Assembly: GCF_036250755.1 (NCBI RefSeq)
Contig: NZ_CP109583.1
Location: forward strand, 5,929,501 to 5,993,500
Length of the DNA stretch: 64,000 nucleotides
Origin: Streptomyces uncialis
GTDB taxonomy: Bacteria; Actinomycetota; Actinomycetes; Streptomycetales; Streptomycetaceae
Direction: 5' to 3'
Each line of letters opens with the position of its first letter. Positions within the stretch are counted from its first letter, which is position 1. The notes beneath the pieces are model-generated. The model saw nothing but the letters and a program-made list of their open reading frames with translations. It made no database searches and was not told the DNA's origin. The position numbers were made by a program, and so were the translations under genes. This document shows positions 52,136 to 63,121 of this stretch, piece by piece.

Positions 52136-52924
52136 GTGCTCTCTCGTCTCACTCGTCTCCAGGCCGCGGCCCTCTGCGCGGTACCGGCCGTCGCCCTGGT
52201 GGCCACCGCCGCGTTCGCCCCGCTGCCCTTCGTGATCGCCCAGCCTGGCCTGACGGCGAACGTCCTCGGGAAGAACGAGGGCACCCCCGTCATCACGATC
52301 GAGGGGGCGCCCGTCCGGAAGACCGAGGGCCAGCTGCGGATGACGACGATCGAGGCGACGGGTCCGGACAGCAGTGTGCGGCTGGACACCCTGTGGGACA
52401 GCTGGTTCCAGGGGGACCGGGCCGTGATGCCGCGGGACGCGGTCTACCCCGAGGGCGACAGCACCGGGGAGATCGAGAAGCACAACACACGGGAGATGGT
52501 GCGGTCGCAGCACACCGCGGCCCAGGCGGCCCTCAACTACCTGGGCAAGAGCCCGGACGAGGTGAAGGTCACCCTGGAGCTCGCCGATGTGGGCGGTCCG
52601 AGCGCCGGACTCTTCTTCTCGCTGGGCGTCATCGACAAACTTCAGGGCGACGGCAGCGGCGGTGACCTCACCGGCGGCCGGATCGTGGCCGGCACGGGCA
52701 CCATCGACACCGACGGCACGGTGGGTCCGGTGGGCGGGGTCTCCCTCAAGACCCAGGCCGCCGAACGGGACGGGGCGACGGTTTTCCTCGTCCCGGCGGC
52801 GGAATGCGGCGACGCCGAGGCCGAGGCCCCCGCAGGGCTGCGGCTGATCCCCGTCACGGATCTGAAGGGCGCGGTCGATTCGCTGCGCGCCCTGGAGAAG
52901 GGCGGCAAGGTCCCGAGCTGCTGA
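52136..52924 (+). CDS. Secreted Lon-like (S16) serine protease without ATPase domain
   Basis: 262 residues. An N-terminal signal anchor (about 8-36) leads to a domain with the Lon catalytic dyad: S156 in GGPSAGLFFSLGVID and K205 in GGVSLKTQAA. Related actinobacterial YlbL-type proteins carry a PDZ domain before this; here the 100-residue spacer is too diverged for me to call it. It would cut exported proteins outside the membrane without ATP. TAAGGT six bases before the GTG and no ribosome binding site suggest a leaderless mRNA. Confidence 0.85.
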   Translation: MLSRLTRLQAAALCAVPAVALVATAAFAPLPFVIAQPGLTANVLGKNEGTPVITIEGAPVRKTEGQLRMTTIEATGPDSSVRLDTLWDSWFQGDRAVMPRDAVYPEGDSTGEIEKHNTREMVRSQHTAAQAALNYLGKSPDEVKVTLELADVGGPSAGLFFSLGVIDKLQGDGSGGDLTGGRIVAGTGTIDTDGTVGPVGGVSLKTQAAERDGATVFLVPAAECGDAEAEAPAGLRLIPVTDLKGAVDSLRALEKGGKVPSC

Positions 52925-52969
52925 GCCCGGCGACCCTGTGACCCGTCACCCGGCGCTGCCGGAATCCGC

Positions 52970-53173
52970 TCACATACCGGGCGCGGGCCGCCGCCCCCGC
53001 ACGGCCGGCGTGGTCGCCAGCCGCAGCCCCAGCTCGACGAGTGTCCAGCCCAGACGGTTGCGCAGCGGCGCCCGCTCCGGGTCCCGCGTCGCGACCGCGC
53101 CGGACATGGCGGCCTCCCGCCGCAGTGCGGCGGCGCGCTGTTCGTGCAGCAGCAGATGAACCTCGGGATGCAT
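52970..53173 (-). CDS. Small hypothetical protein downstream of the ArsR gene
   Basis: 67 residues, MHPEVHLLLHEQRAAALRREAAM at the start. A helical, Arg-rich N-terminal half is followed by GWTLVELGLRLATTP. GAGGAG eight bases before the ATG supports translation. It lies 53 bp after the ArsR-like gene in the same direction, so it is probably co-transcribed. Small proteins of this look (LLxxR..EL) often accompany ArsR-type regulators in streptomycetes; function unknown. Confidence 0.7.
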   Translation of the reverse strand: MHPEVHLLLHEQRAAALRREAAMSGAVATRDPERAPLRNRLGWTLVELGLRLATTPAVRGRRPAPGM

Positions 53174-53226
53174 GACGGATCGCTCCTCTCGGGCACGGAC
53201 CCGGGTGTACGGATGCGGGTACGGGA

Positions 53227-53850
53227 TCAGCTCTCCGGCTGCGGGAACGCGTGCAGATGGATGCGCATCTGTGCCGTCTCCGCGTCCCCGTCCACCGGCG
53301 GCGCCGACCGCCGGTAGCTTTCGATCAGTTCGTGCACCCGCCGGGACAGCTCCCCGCCCTGCTCGGGGGTCAGCCGCAGGGTGAAGTCGCTCATGTCGGA
53401 CGCGCTGACCCACTCCTCGGACCAGTCGGCCCGGGTGGCGATCCAGGTGGTGAGTTCCCGGTTGTGGTGGTGCGCGTCCCAGTGCAGGAACACATCGACG
53501 GCGCCCCGCACCTCCGGGTCCTGGTGACCCATCAGTTCATGACCGAAGTCGGTGCCCTCGTGCGTGGACCGCCACCAGCGCTCCCGCCCCTTGCCCTGCT
53601 CGGGCGCGTCCTCGACGAAGCCGTACTCGGCGAGCTGGCGCAGGTGATAGCTGGTCGACCCGCTCGACTCGCCGAGCCGGGAGGCGAGTTGCGAGGCGGT
53701 CGCGGGTCCGCCGCGCCGCAGGGCGGTCAGCAGCTCCATGCGCAGCGGGTGCGCGAGTCCGCGCAGGGACCGGGCGTCCAGCTGCCGGATCTTGCGCTCG
53801 GTGGTCGCCGGAGCGGTGGTGCCGGGCGCGCCGGGCAGGTTCTCGTCCAT
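53227..53850 (-). CDS. ArsR-type winged-helix regulator
   Basis: 207 residues. The DNA-binding domain (about 20-95) reads LAHPLRMELLTALRRGGPATASQLASRLGESSGSTSYHLRQL (in parts). The C-terminal domain (about 110-190) has a His-rich segment, HWDAHHHNRELTTW, that might bind metal or ligand. There is no ribosome binding site; a minus-strand TACCTT (53863-53858) seven bases before the ATG indicates a leaderless mRNA. The promoter is overlaid by four 14-bp-spaced repeats. Confidence 0.88.
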   Translation of the reverse strand: MDENLPGAPGTTAPATTERKIRQLDARSLRGLAHPLRMELLTALRRGGPATASQLASRLGESSGSTSYHLRQLAEYGFVEDAPEQGKGRERWWRSTHEGTDFGHELMGHQDPEVRGAVDVFLHWDAHHHNRELTTWIATRADWSEEWVSASDMSDFTLRLTPEQGGELSRRVHELIESYRRSAPPVDGDAETAQMRIHLHAFPQPES

Positions 53851-53853
53851 GCA

Positions 53854-53902
53854 TGCAAAGGTACCTCTGCAAAGACTCCCTTGCAAAGAGATGCGTGCAA
53901 AG
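53854..53902 (-). promoter_or_regulatory. Iteron-like operator array: four CTTTGCA boxes, 14-bp period
   Basis: TGCAAAG occurs at 53854, 53868, 53882 and 53896, exactly 14 bp apart (CTTTGCA on the minus strand). The third box supplies a -35 (TTTGCA, 53887-53882) and, after an 18-base spacer, the -10 TACCTT abuts the first box. The array therefore covers the entire promoter of the ArsR-type gene. Confidence 0.75.
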
Positions 53903-53927
53903 AATTCTCTGCATCGCGTGGAGGGTG

Positions 53928-54905
53928 TCAGTCGCGCGTGATGAACCCCTCGGAGACCAGCCAGTCCAGCGCCACCTCGTGCGGGTCGTCCCCGTCCACG
54001 TCCACCTTGGCGTTCAGGGTCCGGGCCACCGAGTTGTCGAGCTTCGCCGTGATCGGGTCGAGGATGTCCTTGATCTCCGGGTGCTTCTCCAGGGCCTTGG
54101 TGTTGATCTCCGGGGCGACGTTGTAGTTGGGGAAGAAGTGCTTGTCGTCGGCCATCACCACCAGCTTCATCGCCTTGATCCGGCCGTCCGTGGTGAAGAC
54201 CTCGCCGAAGGTGCACGCGCCCTTCGCGGTCTGGGTGTAGATGATCCCGGTGTCCATCCGGATGACCTGCGAGCCGGGGATGTCCATCCCGTACGCCTTC
54301 TTCATACCGACCAGCCCGTCGTCCCGCGACGCGAACTCGCTCTCCACGCACAGCGACACCGCGCGCGGGTCCGACCGCGACAGCGCGGCCACCTCGGACA
54401 GGTTCCGGGTGCCGTACTTCTTCTCGTTCGCCTGATTGGTGGCCAGGGCGTACGTGTTGTTGAGCTCGGCCGGTGCCAGCCAGGTGATGCCGTTGTCGAG
54501 ATCGGCGTCTCGGACCGCCTCCCACTGCTTCGCCGGGTCCGTGATCGGCCGGGAGTTGCCCTGGTACGTGATCCAGGCGGTGCCGGTGTACTCGTACATC
54601 CCGTCCGCCTCACCGCTCTTCACGGCCTCGCGGGCGCCGATCGACCCCTGGATGCCCGTACGGTCCAGGACCTGCGCGCCCGCCGCCTCGAAGGCGATGC
54701 CCATGATCGCGCCGAGGATCAGCTGCTCCGTGAACTCCTTCGACGTCACCGTCAGGCTCGCGCCCTTCAGCGGCTCGCCCCGGCCGATCGACCCCGGCCC
54801 CACGTCGTCCACCATCGGGGAACCACTGGTCAGCCCGCACCCGGCGAGCAGCGCCCCGACGGTCACCACCGCGAGCGCCCCCCGTCGCGTCCACCCGGTC
54901 GTCAT
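53928..54905 (-). CDS. Glycine betaine/choline-type ABC transporter substrate-binding lipoprotein
   Basis: 325 residues. A signal peptide ends in the lipobox LLAGC. The OpuAC-type fold starts SLTVTSKEFTEQLILGAIMGIAFE and contains YEYTGTAWITYQG. It delivers a quaternary amine (betaine, choline, carnitine) to the permeases; exact ligand is unresolved. The ATG overlaps the stop of the upstream permease (ATGA). Last gene of a four-gene operon. Confidence 0.92.
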   Translation of the reverse strand: MTTGWTRRGALAVVTVGALLAGCGLTSGSPMVDDVGPGSIGRGEPLKGASLTVTSKEFTEQLILGAIMGIAFEAAGAQVLDRTGIQGSIGAREAVKSGEADGMYEYTGTAWITYQGNSRPITDPAKQWEAVRDADLDNGITWLAPAELNNTYALATNQANEKKYGTRNLSEVAALSRSDPRAVSLCVESEFASRDDGLVGMKKAYGMDIPGSQVIRMDTGIIYTQTAKGACTFGEVFTTDGRIKAMKLVVMADDKHFFPNYNVAPEINTKALEKHPEIKDILDPITAKLDNSVARTLNAKVDVDGDDPHEVALDWLVSEGFITRD

Positions 54906-55813
54906 CGACCCACCTCCAGGCCCCGGGGGCGCAGCAGCAGTTCCGCGAGGGACGCGAGCCAGTCGACGAACAGGGCCAGGGACACCGTCAGGACCGAGCC
55001 CAGTACCAGGACCGGCATCCGCTGGTTGGTGATCCCGGCGGTGATCAGATCACCGAGGCCGCCGCCCCCGCCGAAGGTGGCGAGGGTCGCGGTGCCGACG
55101 TTCAGCACCAGCGCCGTGCGCACCCCCGCGAGGATCAGCGGTACGGCGAGGGGCAGTTCGACCTTGCGCAGAACACCCGTCGACGACATCCCGATCCCGC
55201 GCGCCGCCTCCAGCAGCGTCGGATCGTTGGCGTTCAGCCCCGCGATGGTGTTGGACAGCACCGGCAGCAGCGCGTAGGCGATGATCCCGATCAGCGCGGT
55301 CCGGGGGCCGATGCCCAGCCAGATCACGAGCAGCGCCAGCAGCCCGATCGCGGGGGTCGCCTGGCCGATGTTGGCGAGGGCCATCGCGAACGGGGTCGCC
55401 GGGCGCAGCCGCCGGCGGGTCAGCAGGATGCCCAGCGGGATCGCGATGATCAGCACGAAGAAGGTGGAGATCGCGGTCAGCTGGATGTGCTCCCACAGCC
55501 GCAGCCGGACGACGTCCCCGGCGAGCGCGTTGCGGCTCACCGAGTCGAGCGACGCCTGCTGGAACCAGATCCACGTCGCCAGCAGCACCAGCGCGATGAC
55601 CGACGGCAGGAACACCAGCTTGCGCCAGGTGATCCGGGCGGGCGTACGGGAGTTGCCGGCGGTGGCGGAGGGCGGCGCCTCCTGCTCGGCCTCGCCCGCG
55701 TCGCGGAACGCGACCCCCTTGACCTCGTGGGAGCCGGGCAGCCGCTCGCCGGACGGCTTCTCGGGCGGACGGCTCTGCCCGGGACCCGGCAGCCCGGCGG
55801 CCGGCCCGTTCAC
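54902..55813 (-). CDS. Betaine/choline-type ABC transporter permease (second)
   Basis: 303 residues; a 60-residue cytoplasmic N-terminus precedes about six helices. The ATPase-docking loop reads LLEAARGIGMSSTGVLRKVELP. The GTG overlaps the stop of the ATPase gene (GTGA). Confidence 0.92.
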   Translation of the reverse strand: MNGPAAGLPGPGQSRPPEKPSGERLPGSHEVKGVAFRDAGEAEQEAPPSATAGNSRTPARITWRKLVFLPSVIALVLLATWIWFQQASLDSVSRNALAGDVVRLRLWEHIQLTAISTFFVLIIAIPLGILLTRRRLRPATPFAMALANIGQATPAIGLLALLVIWLGIGPRTALIGIIAYALLPVLSNTIAGLNANDPTLLEAARGIGMSSTGVLRKVELPLAVPLILAGVRTALVLNVGTATLATFGGGGGLGDLITAGITNQRMPVLVLGSVLTVSLALFVDWLASLAELLLRPRGLEVGR

Positions 55814-57180
55814 GGCGCCGCCCCCGTACCGCCGGTCCCCGTTCCGCCCGCGCCTTCCTGTTCCTCGTGGGTGCGGCCGGAGTGCTGTTCCGCCAGCTCG
55901 TGCTGATGCTCCAGGGCCTCCAGCCGGTCGGCCTCCAGGAGTTCATGGACGGAGTTCATCAGCGTCTCCATGTCGACCACGCCGATGTACTCGCCGCGCC
56001 GCCCGGTGACCGCGACCCGGCCCGCGTTGTCGGTGAGGACGGCCTCCAGGGCGTCGCGCAGGGTCGCGTCCCGGGTGACCGTGTCGTGCACGAGGGTGCC
56101 CGCGCGGGCCAGTGAGCCCCGGGCGCGCATCAGATCGCCGCGCCGCAGCCACTTGTAGGGGCGGCGGCGCTGGTCGAGGAGCAGGATCTCGTTGGTGCCG
56201 CTGACCTGGAGCAGATCGAAGATCCGCTGGAGCGGGTCGTCCACGGTGACCGTCGGGTACGCACGGATCTCCACGTCCCGCACCCGGGTGAGGTTGAGCC
56301 GTTTGAGCGCGGCGCCCGCGCCGACGAATCCGGAGACGAAGTCGTCGGCGGGGTTGGTGAGGATGGCCTCGGGGGTGTCGAACTGCGCGATCTGCGAGCG
56401 TTCCCGCAGCACCACGATCCGGTCGCCGATCTTGATGGCCTCGTCGAAGTCATGGGTGACGAACACGATCGTCTTGTGCAACTCGTGCTGGAGCCGGATC
56501 AGTTCGTCCTGGAGATGGTCGCGGGTGATCGGGTCGACCGCGCCGAACGGCTCGTCCATCAGCAGTACCGGCGGATCGGCGGCGAGCGCCCGCGCCACCC
56601 CCACCCGCTGCTGCTGCCCGCCGGAGAGCTGGCGTGGGTAGCGGTCCCGGAACTCCCCGGGATCGAGTCCGACGAGATCCAGCATCTCCTCCACCCGGGC
56701 CTTGGTCCGGGAGGTGGACCAGCCCGTCATCCGGGGGACCAGGGCGATGTTCTGCGCGACGGTCATGTGCGGGAACAGTCCCGAGGACTGGATCGCGTAC
56801 CCGATGCCCCGGCGCAGCTTCACCGGGTCCATGTCGGTGACGTCCTCGCCGCCGATCCGGATGCGCCCGCTGGTCGGCTCGATCAGCCGGTTGATCATCT
56901 TGAGCAGGGTGGTCTTCCCGCCGCCGGAGGGGCCGACGAAGACGACCGTCTCACCCGCCTTGATCTCCATGGTGACGTCGTCGACGGCCGGGACGGCGCT
57001 GCCCGCGTACCGCTTGGTCAGGTTCTCCAGCTCGATCGGCGCCCCGGAGGTGCCCGAGCCGCCGGAGGACTTCGCCTGGCCGGTCCCTCCGGAACCGGCG
57101 GGACCGTCGTCCCCGTACCCGTCGGGGCCCTCGCTCCCGGACCGGGCGGGACCATCGGTTTCGGACCGGGCCTCAGACAC
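55810..57180 (-). CDS. Betaine/choline-type ABC transporter ATPase with CBS domains
   Basis: 456 residues. A 45-residue Gly/Ser-rich lead precedes the ATPase domain: Walker A GPSGGGKT (83-90), signature LSGGQQQRVGVARAL, Walker B LLMDEPFGAVD. Two CBS repeats follow (about 310-425), which in OpuA-type transporters sense ionic strength. The tail is Glu/His/Gly-rich. The GTG overlaps the preceding stop by eight bases. Confidence 0.93.
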   Translation of the reverse strand: MSEARSETDGPARSGSEGPDGYGDDGPAGSGGTGQAKSSGGSGTSGAPIELENLTKRYAGSAVPAVDDVTMEIKAGETVVFVGPSGGGKTTLLKMINRLIEPTSGRIRIGGEDVTDMDPVKLRRGIGYAIQSSGLFPHMTVAQNIALVPRMTGWSTSRTKARVEEMLDLVGLDPGEFRDRYPRQLSGGQQQRVGVARALAADPPVLLMDEPFGAVDPITRDHLQDELIRLQHELHKTIVFVTHDFDEAIKIGDRIVVLRERSQIAQFDTPEAILTNPADDFVSGFVGAGAALKRLNLTRVRDVEIRAYPTVTVDDPLQRIFDLLQVSGTNEILLLDQRRRPYKWLRRGDLMRARGSLARAGTLVHDTVTRDATLRDALEAVLTDNAGRVAVTGRRGEYIGVVDMETLMNSVHELLEADRLEALEHQHELAEQHSGRTHEEQEGAGGTGTGGTGAAP

Positions 57181-57820
57181 GGATACCCCTCGGGATGGTC
57201 AGCCGGCCGAGCAGGACGTAAGCGGCGTCGAACAGCAGGGCGAGCACCACGATGCCGAGGGTGCCCGAGAGCACCTGGTTCAGCGCGTTCCTGCTGCCCA
57301 GCGAGGCGATCCCCCGGAAGATCTCGTTGCCGAGACCCGGGCCGGAGGCGTACGCGGCGATCGCGGCGATACCCATCAGCATCTGGGTGGACACCCGGAT
57401 GCCGGTCAGGATCGGCGGCCACGCCAGCGGCAGTTCGACGCGCAGCAGCCGGGTCCAGCGGGACATCCCGATGCCCTTCGCCGCGTCCACCAGTGTCGCG
57501 TCGACCCCGCGCAGCCCCACGATCGCGTTCCGCACGATGGGCAGCAGCCCGTACAGGGTCAGCGCGATCACGGTGGGCGCGACGCCCAGGCCGACGATCG
57601 GGATCAGCAGACCGATCATGGCCAGCGACGGAATGGTCAGCAGGGTCGCCGTGGTCGTCGTCGCGAGGTTCCCCGCCCATTCGCTGCGGTAGGTGGCCAC
57701 CCCGATCAGCACTCCGACGAGCGTGGCGACGACCATGCACTGGAACACCGCCGACGCGTGCTGGTAGGCGTCGGTCAGCAACTGTTGATGACGGCTGCCC
57801 ACGTACTCCCAGAAGTTCAC
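57173..57820 (-). CDS. Betaine/choline-type ABC transporter permease (first)
   Basis: 215 residues, about five to six helices, docking loop LVDAAKGIGMSRWTRLLRVELP. GGAGGG eight bases upstream of the GTG fixes the start. It opens the operon permease-ATPase-permease-binding protein, all overlapping, the OpuC-like layout. Expression under osmotic stress is expected but no such promoter can be assigned. Confidence 0.92.
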   Translation of the reverse strand: MNFWEYVGSRHQQLLTDAYQHASAVFQCMVVATLVGVLIGVATYRSEWAGNLATTTTATLLTIPSLAMIGLLIPIVGLGVAPTVIALTLYGLLPIVRNAIVGLRGVDATLVDAAKGIGMSRWTRLLRVELPLAWPPILTGIRVSTQMLMGIAAIAAYASGPGLGNEIFRGIASLGSRNALNQVLSGTLGIVVLALLFDAAYVLLGRLTIPRGIRV

Positions 57821-57870
57821 ATCCGTTCACCCTCCTCGCCGTCGGGTGCCGGGCCGCCGCTCCACCGGGG

Positions 57871-59617
<1,747 letters not shown>

Positions 59618-59649
59618 CAGTTTGCCCCGCCGCCCCTGGGGACCTGCCC

Positions 59650-60125
59650 CCGGGTCACCTGTGCCGGGCGCGCTTGTCCCTGTGCGGGTCGTCCGTGGGT
59701 GCGCAGTTCCCCGCGCCCCTTAGGTTGCGCCCCTTGCGGTTCCCGTTCGGGTGCGGATGGTCCTTGGTTGCTCGCGCAGTTCCCCGCGCCCCTGAAGGGG
59801 CGCCCCCCTGGGGCTGCCGTTCGTCTGCGGGCCGGCGTCAGCCCGGGGCGGGGTTGAACCACCCTCCTCGTGCAGTCGCTCGGCTACCGAAGGGGGTGGG
59901 CGGGAATCTCTGCCCGCAGACTCCGATGCTCTTCAGTAGGGCAAGGGGGACGTCGTACCGAGCGTGTCGGATCGAGGACGGAGAATCCCGACCGGCACCG
60001 ACCCGAAGAACCGACCGGATGCGCCCCAAAGGGGCGCGGGGAACTGCGCACAACCCACGAGCGACGGCACCGGAACGAAGTACGCCCACCCGGACAGACC
60101 TCAGCCGCGCAAGCGAAGGCGCACC
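59650..60125. repeat. Palindromic repeat island 5 (hppD-TPR gap)
   Basis: Left arm with exact 20-mers at 59701-59720 and 59774-59793, core at 59896-59995, right arm with the inverse at 60030-60049 followed by the GCGACGGCACCGGAACGAAG and GACAGACCT modules. It abuts the stop codon of the convergent TPR gene, so it fills the whole gap between two gene ends. Confidence 0.85.
59896..59995 (+). repeat. 100-nt conserved core element, copy D
   Basis: Same blocks as copy A with 13 variable bases between. The left flank CGTGCAGTCGCTCGGCTACC is shared with copy C, extending homology about 35 nt beyond the core. Confidence 0.85.
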
Positions 60126-60126
60126 G

Positions 60127-61662
60127 TCAGGACGGGGACGGGGACGGGGAGGGCGACGGGGACGTCATCGGCTGGGCGGGGCCGTGGGTCACCTCGGGCC
60201 CGCCCGGGGAAGGCTCACCCAGCTCCGCGAGAGCGCCCCGCACCCGCACCCCCACCAACGGCGAGACGAACGGATTCACCCGAAGCACCTCCCCGAACCC
60301 CCGCCGCGCACTCCCCGGGTCCCCGAGGGAGAGCGCCACCTCCGCCCGGTGGTAGGCGAACAACGCCCCCCGCCCACCCTTCTGCCGAACCTCCCGGTAC
60401 AACGCGTCCGCCGCCGAGACCTCCCCCGCCCGGAACAGCGCCCACGCATACGCGTCGAGCGCCACGGGAGACGCGCCCCGCGCCTCCGTCTCGTCCCGCA
60501 GCAGCGACACCGCCGAGCCGACCGCGTCGGCGTCCCCGTGGTCCGCGTCCAGCGTGCCCAGCAGCAGCCCCCCGCGCACCCCGTGCGCGTCCCGGGCCCG
60601 CACCCGTTCCCGCACCACGTCGTACCGCTCCCGTGCCTCCCGCCCCGCGCCCAGCGACTCGTGCAACTCACCGAGCTCCAGCGCGTACTCGGGCACGGGC
60701 CGTCCCGCGTAGGCCTCCCGGTACACCCGTACCGCCTCCCCGGACCGGCCGAGGGCCGCCAGCGCGCGGGCCCGCCCGGCAAGGGCCTCGTACCGGTCGG
60801 GCCCCACCCGCAGCGCCCCGTCGAACCAGCCCAGCGCCCGCTCCGGCTCACCGCGTTCCGCCGCCAGCTCCCCGAGGAGACGGCGCGCGTCGGCCTCCTC
60901 CGTGGCGCTGCGCGCCGCCGCCACCACGTCGCCCAGGTTCGCGGCGGCGTCCTCCCGCCACCCCCGGTCCCGGTACAGCCGCGCCGCCGCGAACCGCACC
61001 ACCACCTCGGGGGCCCGCAGCCCCCGCAGCGTCTCCAGGGCCTTCCCGGCGGCCTTGTCGTCCCCGAGCCCCCGGTACGCGTCGATCAGCGGCGGATACC
61101 CCGGCCACCGCTCGGGCGCGATCCGCACCGCCCGCTCCGCCTGCCCGGCCGCCGCCCTCGGGTCCTGGCGGGCCAGCGCGAGCTGCGCGGACGCGGTCAG
61201 GGCCCGCGCGTTGCCCTCGGGCCGGGCCGCGAGCGACGACTCCAGCGCCCGCTGGGCCCGGGGGAAGTCGGCGGAGTCCCCGGTGCGCGTCCCCCGCTCC
61301 GCGTACGCGGCACCGAGCACCGCCCAGGACTCGTCGTCCCGGGGATGCGCCCGCAGATGCCGTACCCGCTCCGCGATCAGCGCCGTCAGATCGGCGGACG
61401 CGGCCGGGGTGCCCGTCTCCACCGCGCTCAGGGCCCGCGCCCCGGGCCCCGGCGCGGGCGGCACCGCCGTACGCGGCTGCGGCCACATCACGAGGGCCGC
61501 CGCGCCCCCGGCGACCAGCCCGAGCACGGCCGTCACCGTCAGCGCCCGCCGCGCCCGCCGCCACCGCACGGCCGCCGGGGAGGCCGCCGCCGCTGCCGCG
61601 GCCTCCTCCGGGCACTCCAGGGCCCTGATCGCACTTGTCGTCGTGGCCTTCATGGCGCTCAC
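60127..61662 (-). CDS. Membrane-anchored tetratricopeptide repeat protein
   Basis: 511 residues. One transmembrane helix (about 40-60) separates a short cytoplasmic end from an outer helical domain of about ten TPR-like units (A-x3-Y/L-x2-G patterns, e.g. AWAVLGAAYAERG, ELGELHESLG). The tail is an (SP)n run. Such proteins scaffold complexes; no partner is evident. GTG at 61662 or ATG at 61653 could be the start; neither has a good ribosome binding site. Confidence 0.85.
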   Translation of the reverse strand: MSAMKATTTSAIRALECPEEAAAAAAASPAAVRWRRARRALTVTAVLGLVAGGAAALVMWPQPRTAVPPAPGPGARALSAVETGTPAASADLTALIAERVRHLRAHPRDDESWAVLGAAYAERGTRTGDSADFPRAQRALESSLAARPEGNARALTASAQLALARQDPRAAAGQAERAVRIAPERWPGYPPLIDAYRGLGDDKAAGKALETLRGLRAPEVVVRFAAARLYRDRGWREDAAANLGDVVAAARSATEEADARRLLGELAAERGEPERALGWFDGALRVGPDRYEALAGRARALAALGRSGEAVRVYREAYAGRPVPEYALELGELHESLGAGREARERYDVVRERVRARDAHGVRGGLLLGTLDADHGDADAVGSAVSLLRDETEARGASPVALDAYAWALFRAGEVSAADALYREVRQKGGRGALFAYHRAEVALSLGDPGSARRGFGEVLRVNPFVSPLVGVRVRGALAELGEPSPGGPEVTHGPAQPMTSPSPSPSPSPS

Positions 61663-61750
61663 TGTCGCGCGGCGCGCGGCCCCCGCCCCGGCAGGTGAGA
61701 TGGATCGCGTACGGGTTCACACCGATGGCCCCGGGTGCGACGCTGGGATC

Positions 61751-63121
61751 ATGAGCACCGCACTGGTCGATCTCCTGCGCGAAGGACTGCCGGCCGAGGC
61801 CGTCCTCACGGACCCCGACATCACCGCCTCCTACTCCCGGGACATGGCCGGCTTCTGCGAGGCGGGCGTCCCGGCGGCCGTCGTCCTGCCGCGCACCGTC
61901 GAACAGGTCCAGCACGTGATGCGCACGGCGACCGCGCTGCGGGTCCCGGTCGTCCCGCAGGGCGCCCGTACCGGCCTGTCGGGCGCGGCCAACGCCGTCG
62001 ACGGCTGTGTGGTGCTGTCCCTCGTCCGGATGGACCGGGTCCTGGAGATCGACCCGGTCGACCGGATCGCCGTGGTGGAACCGGGTGTCGTCAACGCCGC
62101 GCTGGCGCGTGCCGTCGCCCCGCACGGTCTCGTCTACCCGCCCGACCCGTCGAGCTGGGAGACCTGCACGATCGGCGGCAACATCGGCACCGCGTCCGGC
62201 GGACTGTGCTGCGTCAAGTACGGGGTCACCGCCGAGTACGTCCTCGGCCTCGACGTCGTCCTCGCGGACGGCCGGCTGCTGCGCACCGGGCGGCGCACCG
62301 CGAAGGGCGTCGCCGGATACGACCTGACCCGGCTGTTCGTCGGCTCCGAGGGCAGCCTCGGCATCGTTGTCGGCGCGGTCCTCGCACTGCGGCCGAAGCC
62401 GCCCGCGCGGCTCGTGCTCGCCGCCGAGTTCCCGTCGGCCGCCGCCGCGTGCGACGCGGTCTGCCGGATCATGCGCGACGGTCATGTGCCCTCACTCCTC
62501 GAACTCATGGACCGGACGACGGTCCGGGCCGTCAACGCGCTGGCCCGGATGGGACTCCCGGAGGAGACGGAGGCGCTGCTGCTCATCGCCTTCGACACGC
62601 CCGACCCGGCCGCCGACCTCGCCGCGGTCGGCGCGCTGTGCGAGGCGGCGGGCGCCACCGAGGTGGTCCCCGCCGACGACGAGGCCGAGTCCGAACTGCT
62701 GCTCCAGGCCCGGCGGCTCGCGCTCAACGCCCTGGAGGCGGTCAAGGGCACCACGATGATCGACGACGTGTGCGTACCGCGTTCCAAGCTCGGCGAGATG
62801 ATCGAGGGGGTCGAGCGGATCGCCGAGCGGCACGCCCTCACGATCGGGGTGTGCGCCCACGCGGGCGACGGCAACACCCATCCCACCGTCTGCTTCGACG
62901 CCGCCGACCCGGACGAGTCCCGGCGCGCCCGGGAGTCCTTCGACGAGATCATGGCCCTCGGTCTGCGCCTCGGCGGCACGATCACCGGGGAGCACGGGGT
63001 CGGCATGCTGAAGAAGGAGTGGCTGGCCCGTGAACTGGGGCCGGTGGGTATGGAGATGCAGCACGCGGTCAAGCGGGCCTTCGACCCGCTGGGCATCCTC
63101 AACCCCGGCAAGGTCCTCTGA
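61751..63121 (+). CDS. FAD-linked 2-hydroxyacid oxidase/dehydrogenase (GlcD-like)
   Basis: 456 residues of the vanillyl-alcohol oxidase fold. FAD binding: VVPQGARTGLSGAANAVDG and GGNIGTASGGLCCVKYGVT (in parts). The C-terminal oxidase domain has VCAHAGDGNTHP and GEHGVGMLKKEWL. It probably oxidises glycolate or D-lactate; the substrate cannot be read by eye. GACGCT six bases before the ATG and no ribosome binding site suggest a leaderless start. Confidence 0.9.
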   Translation: MSTALVDLLREGLPAEAVLTDPDITASYSRDMAGFCEAGVPAAVVLPRTVEQVQHVMRTATALRVPVVPQGARTGLSGAANAVDGCVVLSLVRMDRVLEIDPVDRIAVVEPGVVNAALARAVAPHGLVYPPDPSSWETCTIGGNIGTASGGLCCVKYGVTAEYVLGLDVVLADGRLLRTGRRTAKGVAGYDLTRLFVGSEGSLGIVVGAVLALRPKPPARLVLAAEFPSAAAACDAVCRIMRDGHVPSLLELMDRTTVRAVNALARMGLPEETEALLLIAFDTPDPAADLAAVGALCEAAGATEVVPADDEAESELLLQARRLALNALEAVKGTTMIDDVCVPRSKLGEMIEGVERIAERHALTIGVCAHAGDGNTHPTVCFDAADPDESRRARESFDEIMALGLRLGGTITGEHGVGMLKKEWLARELGPVGMEMQHAVKRAFDPLGILNPGKVL

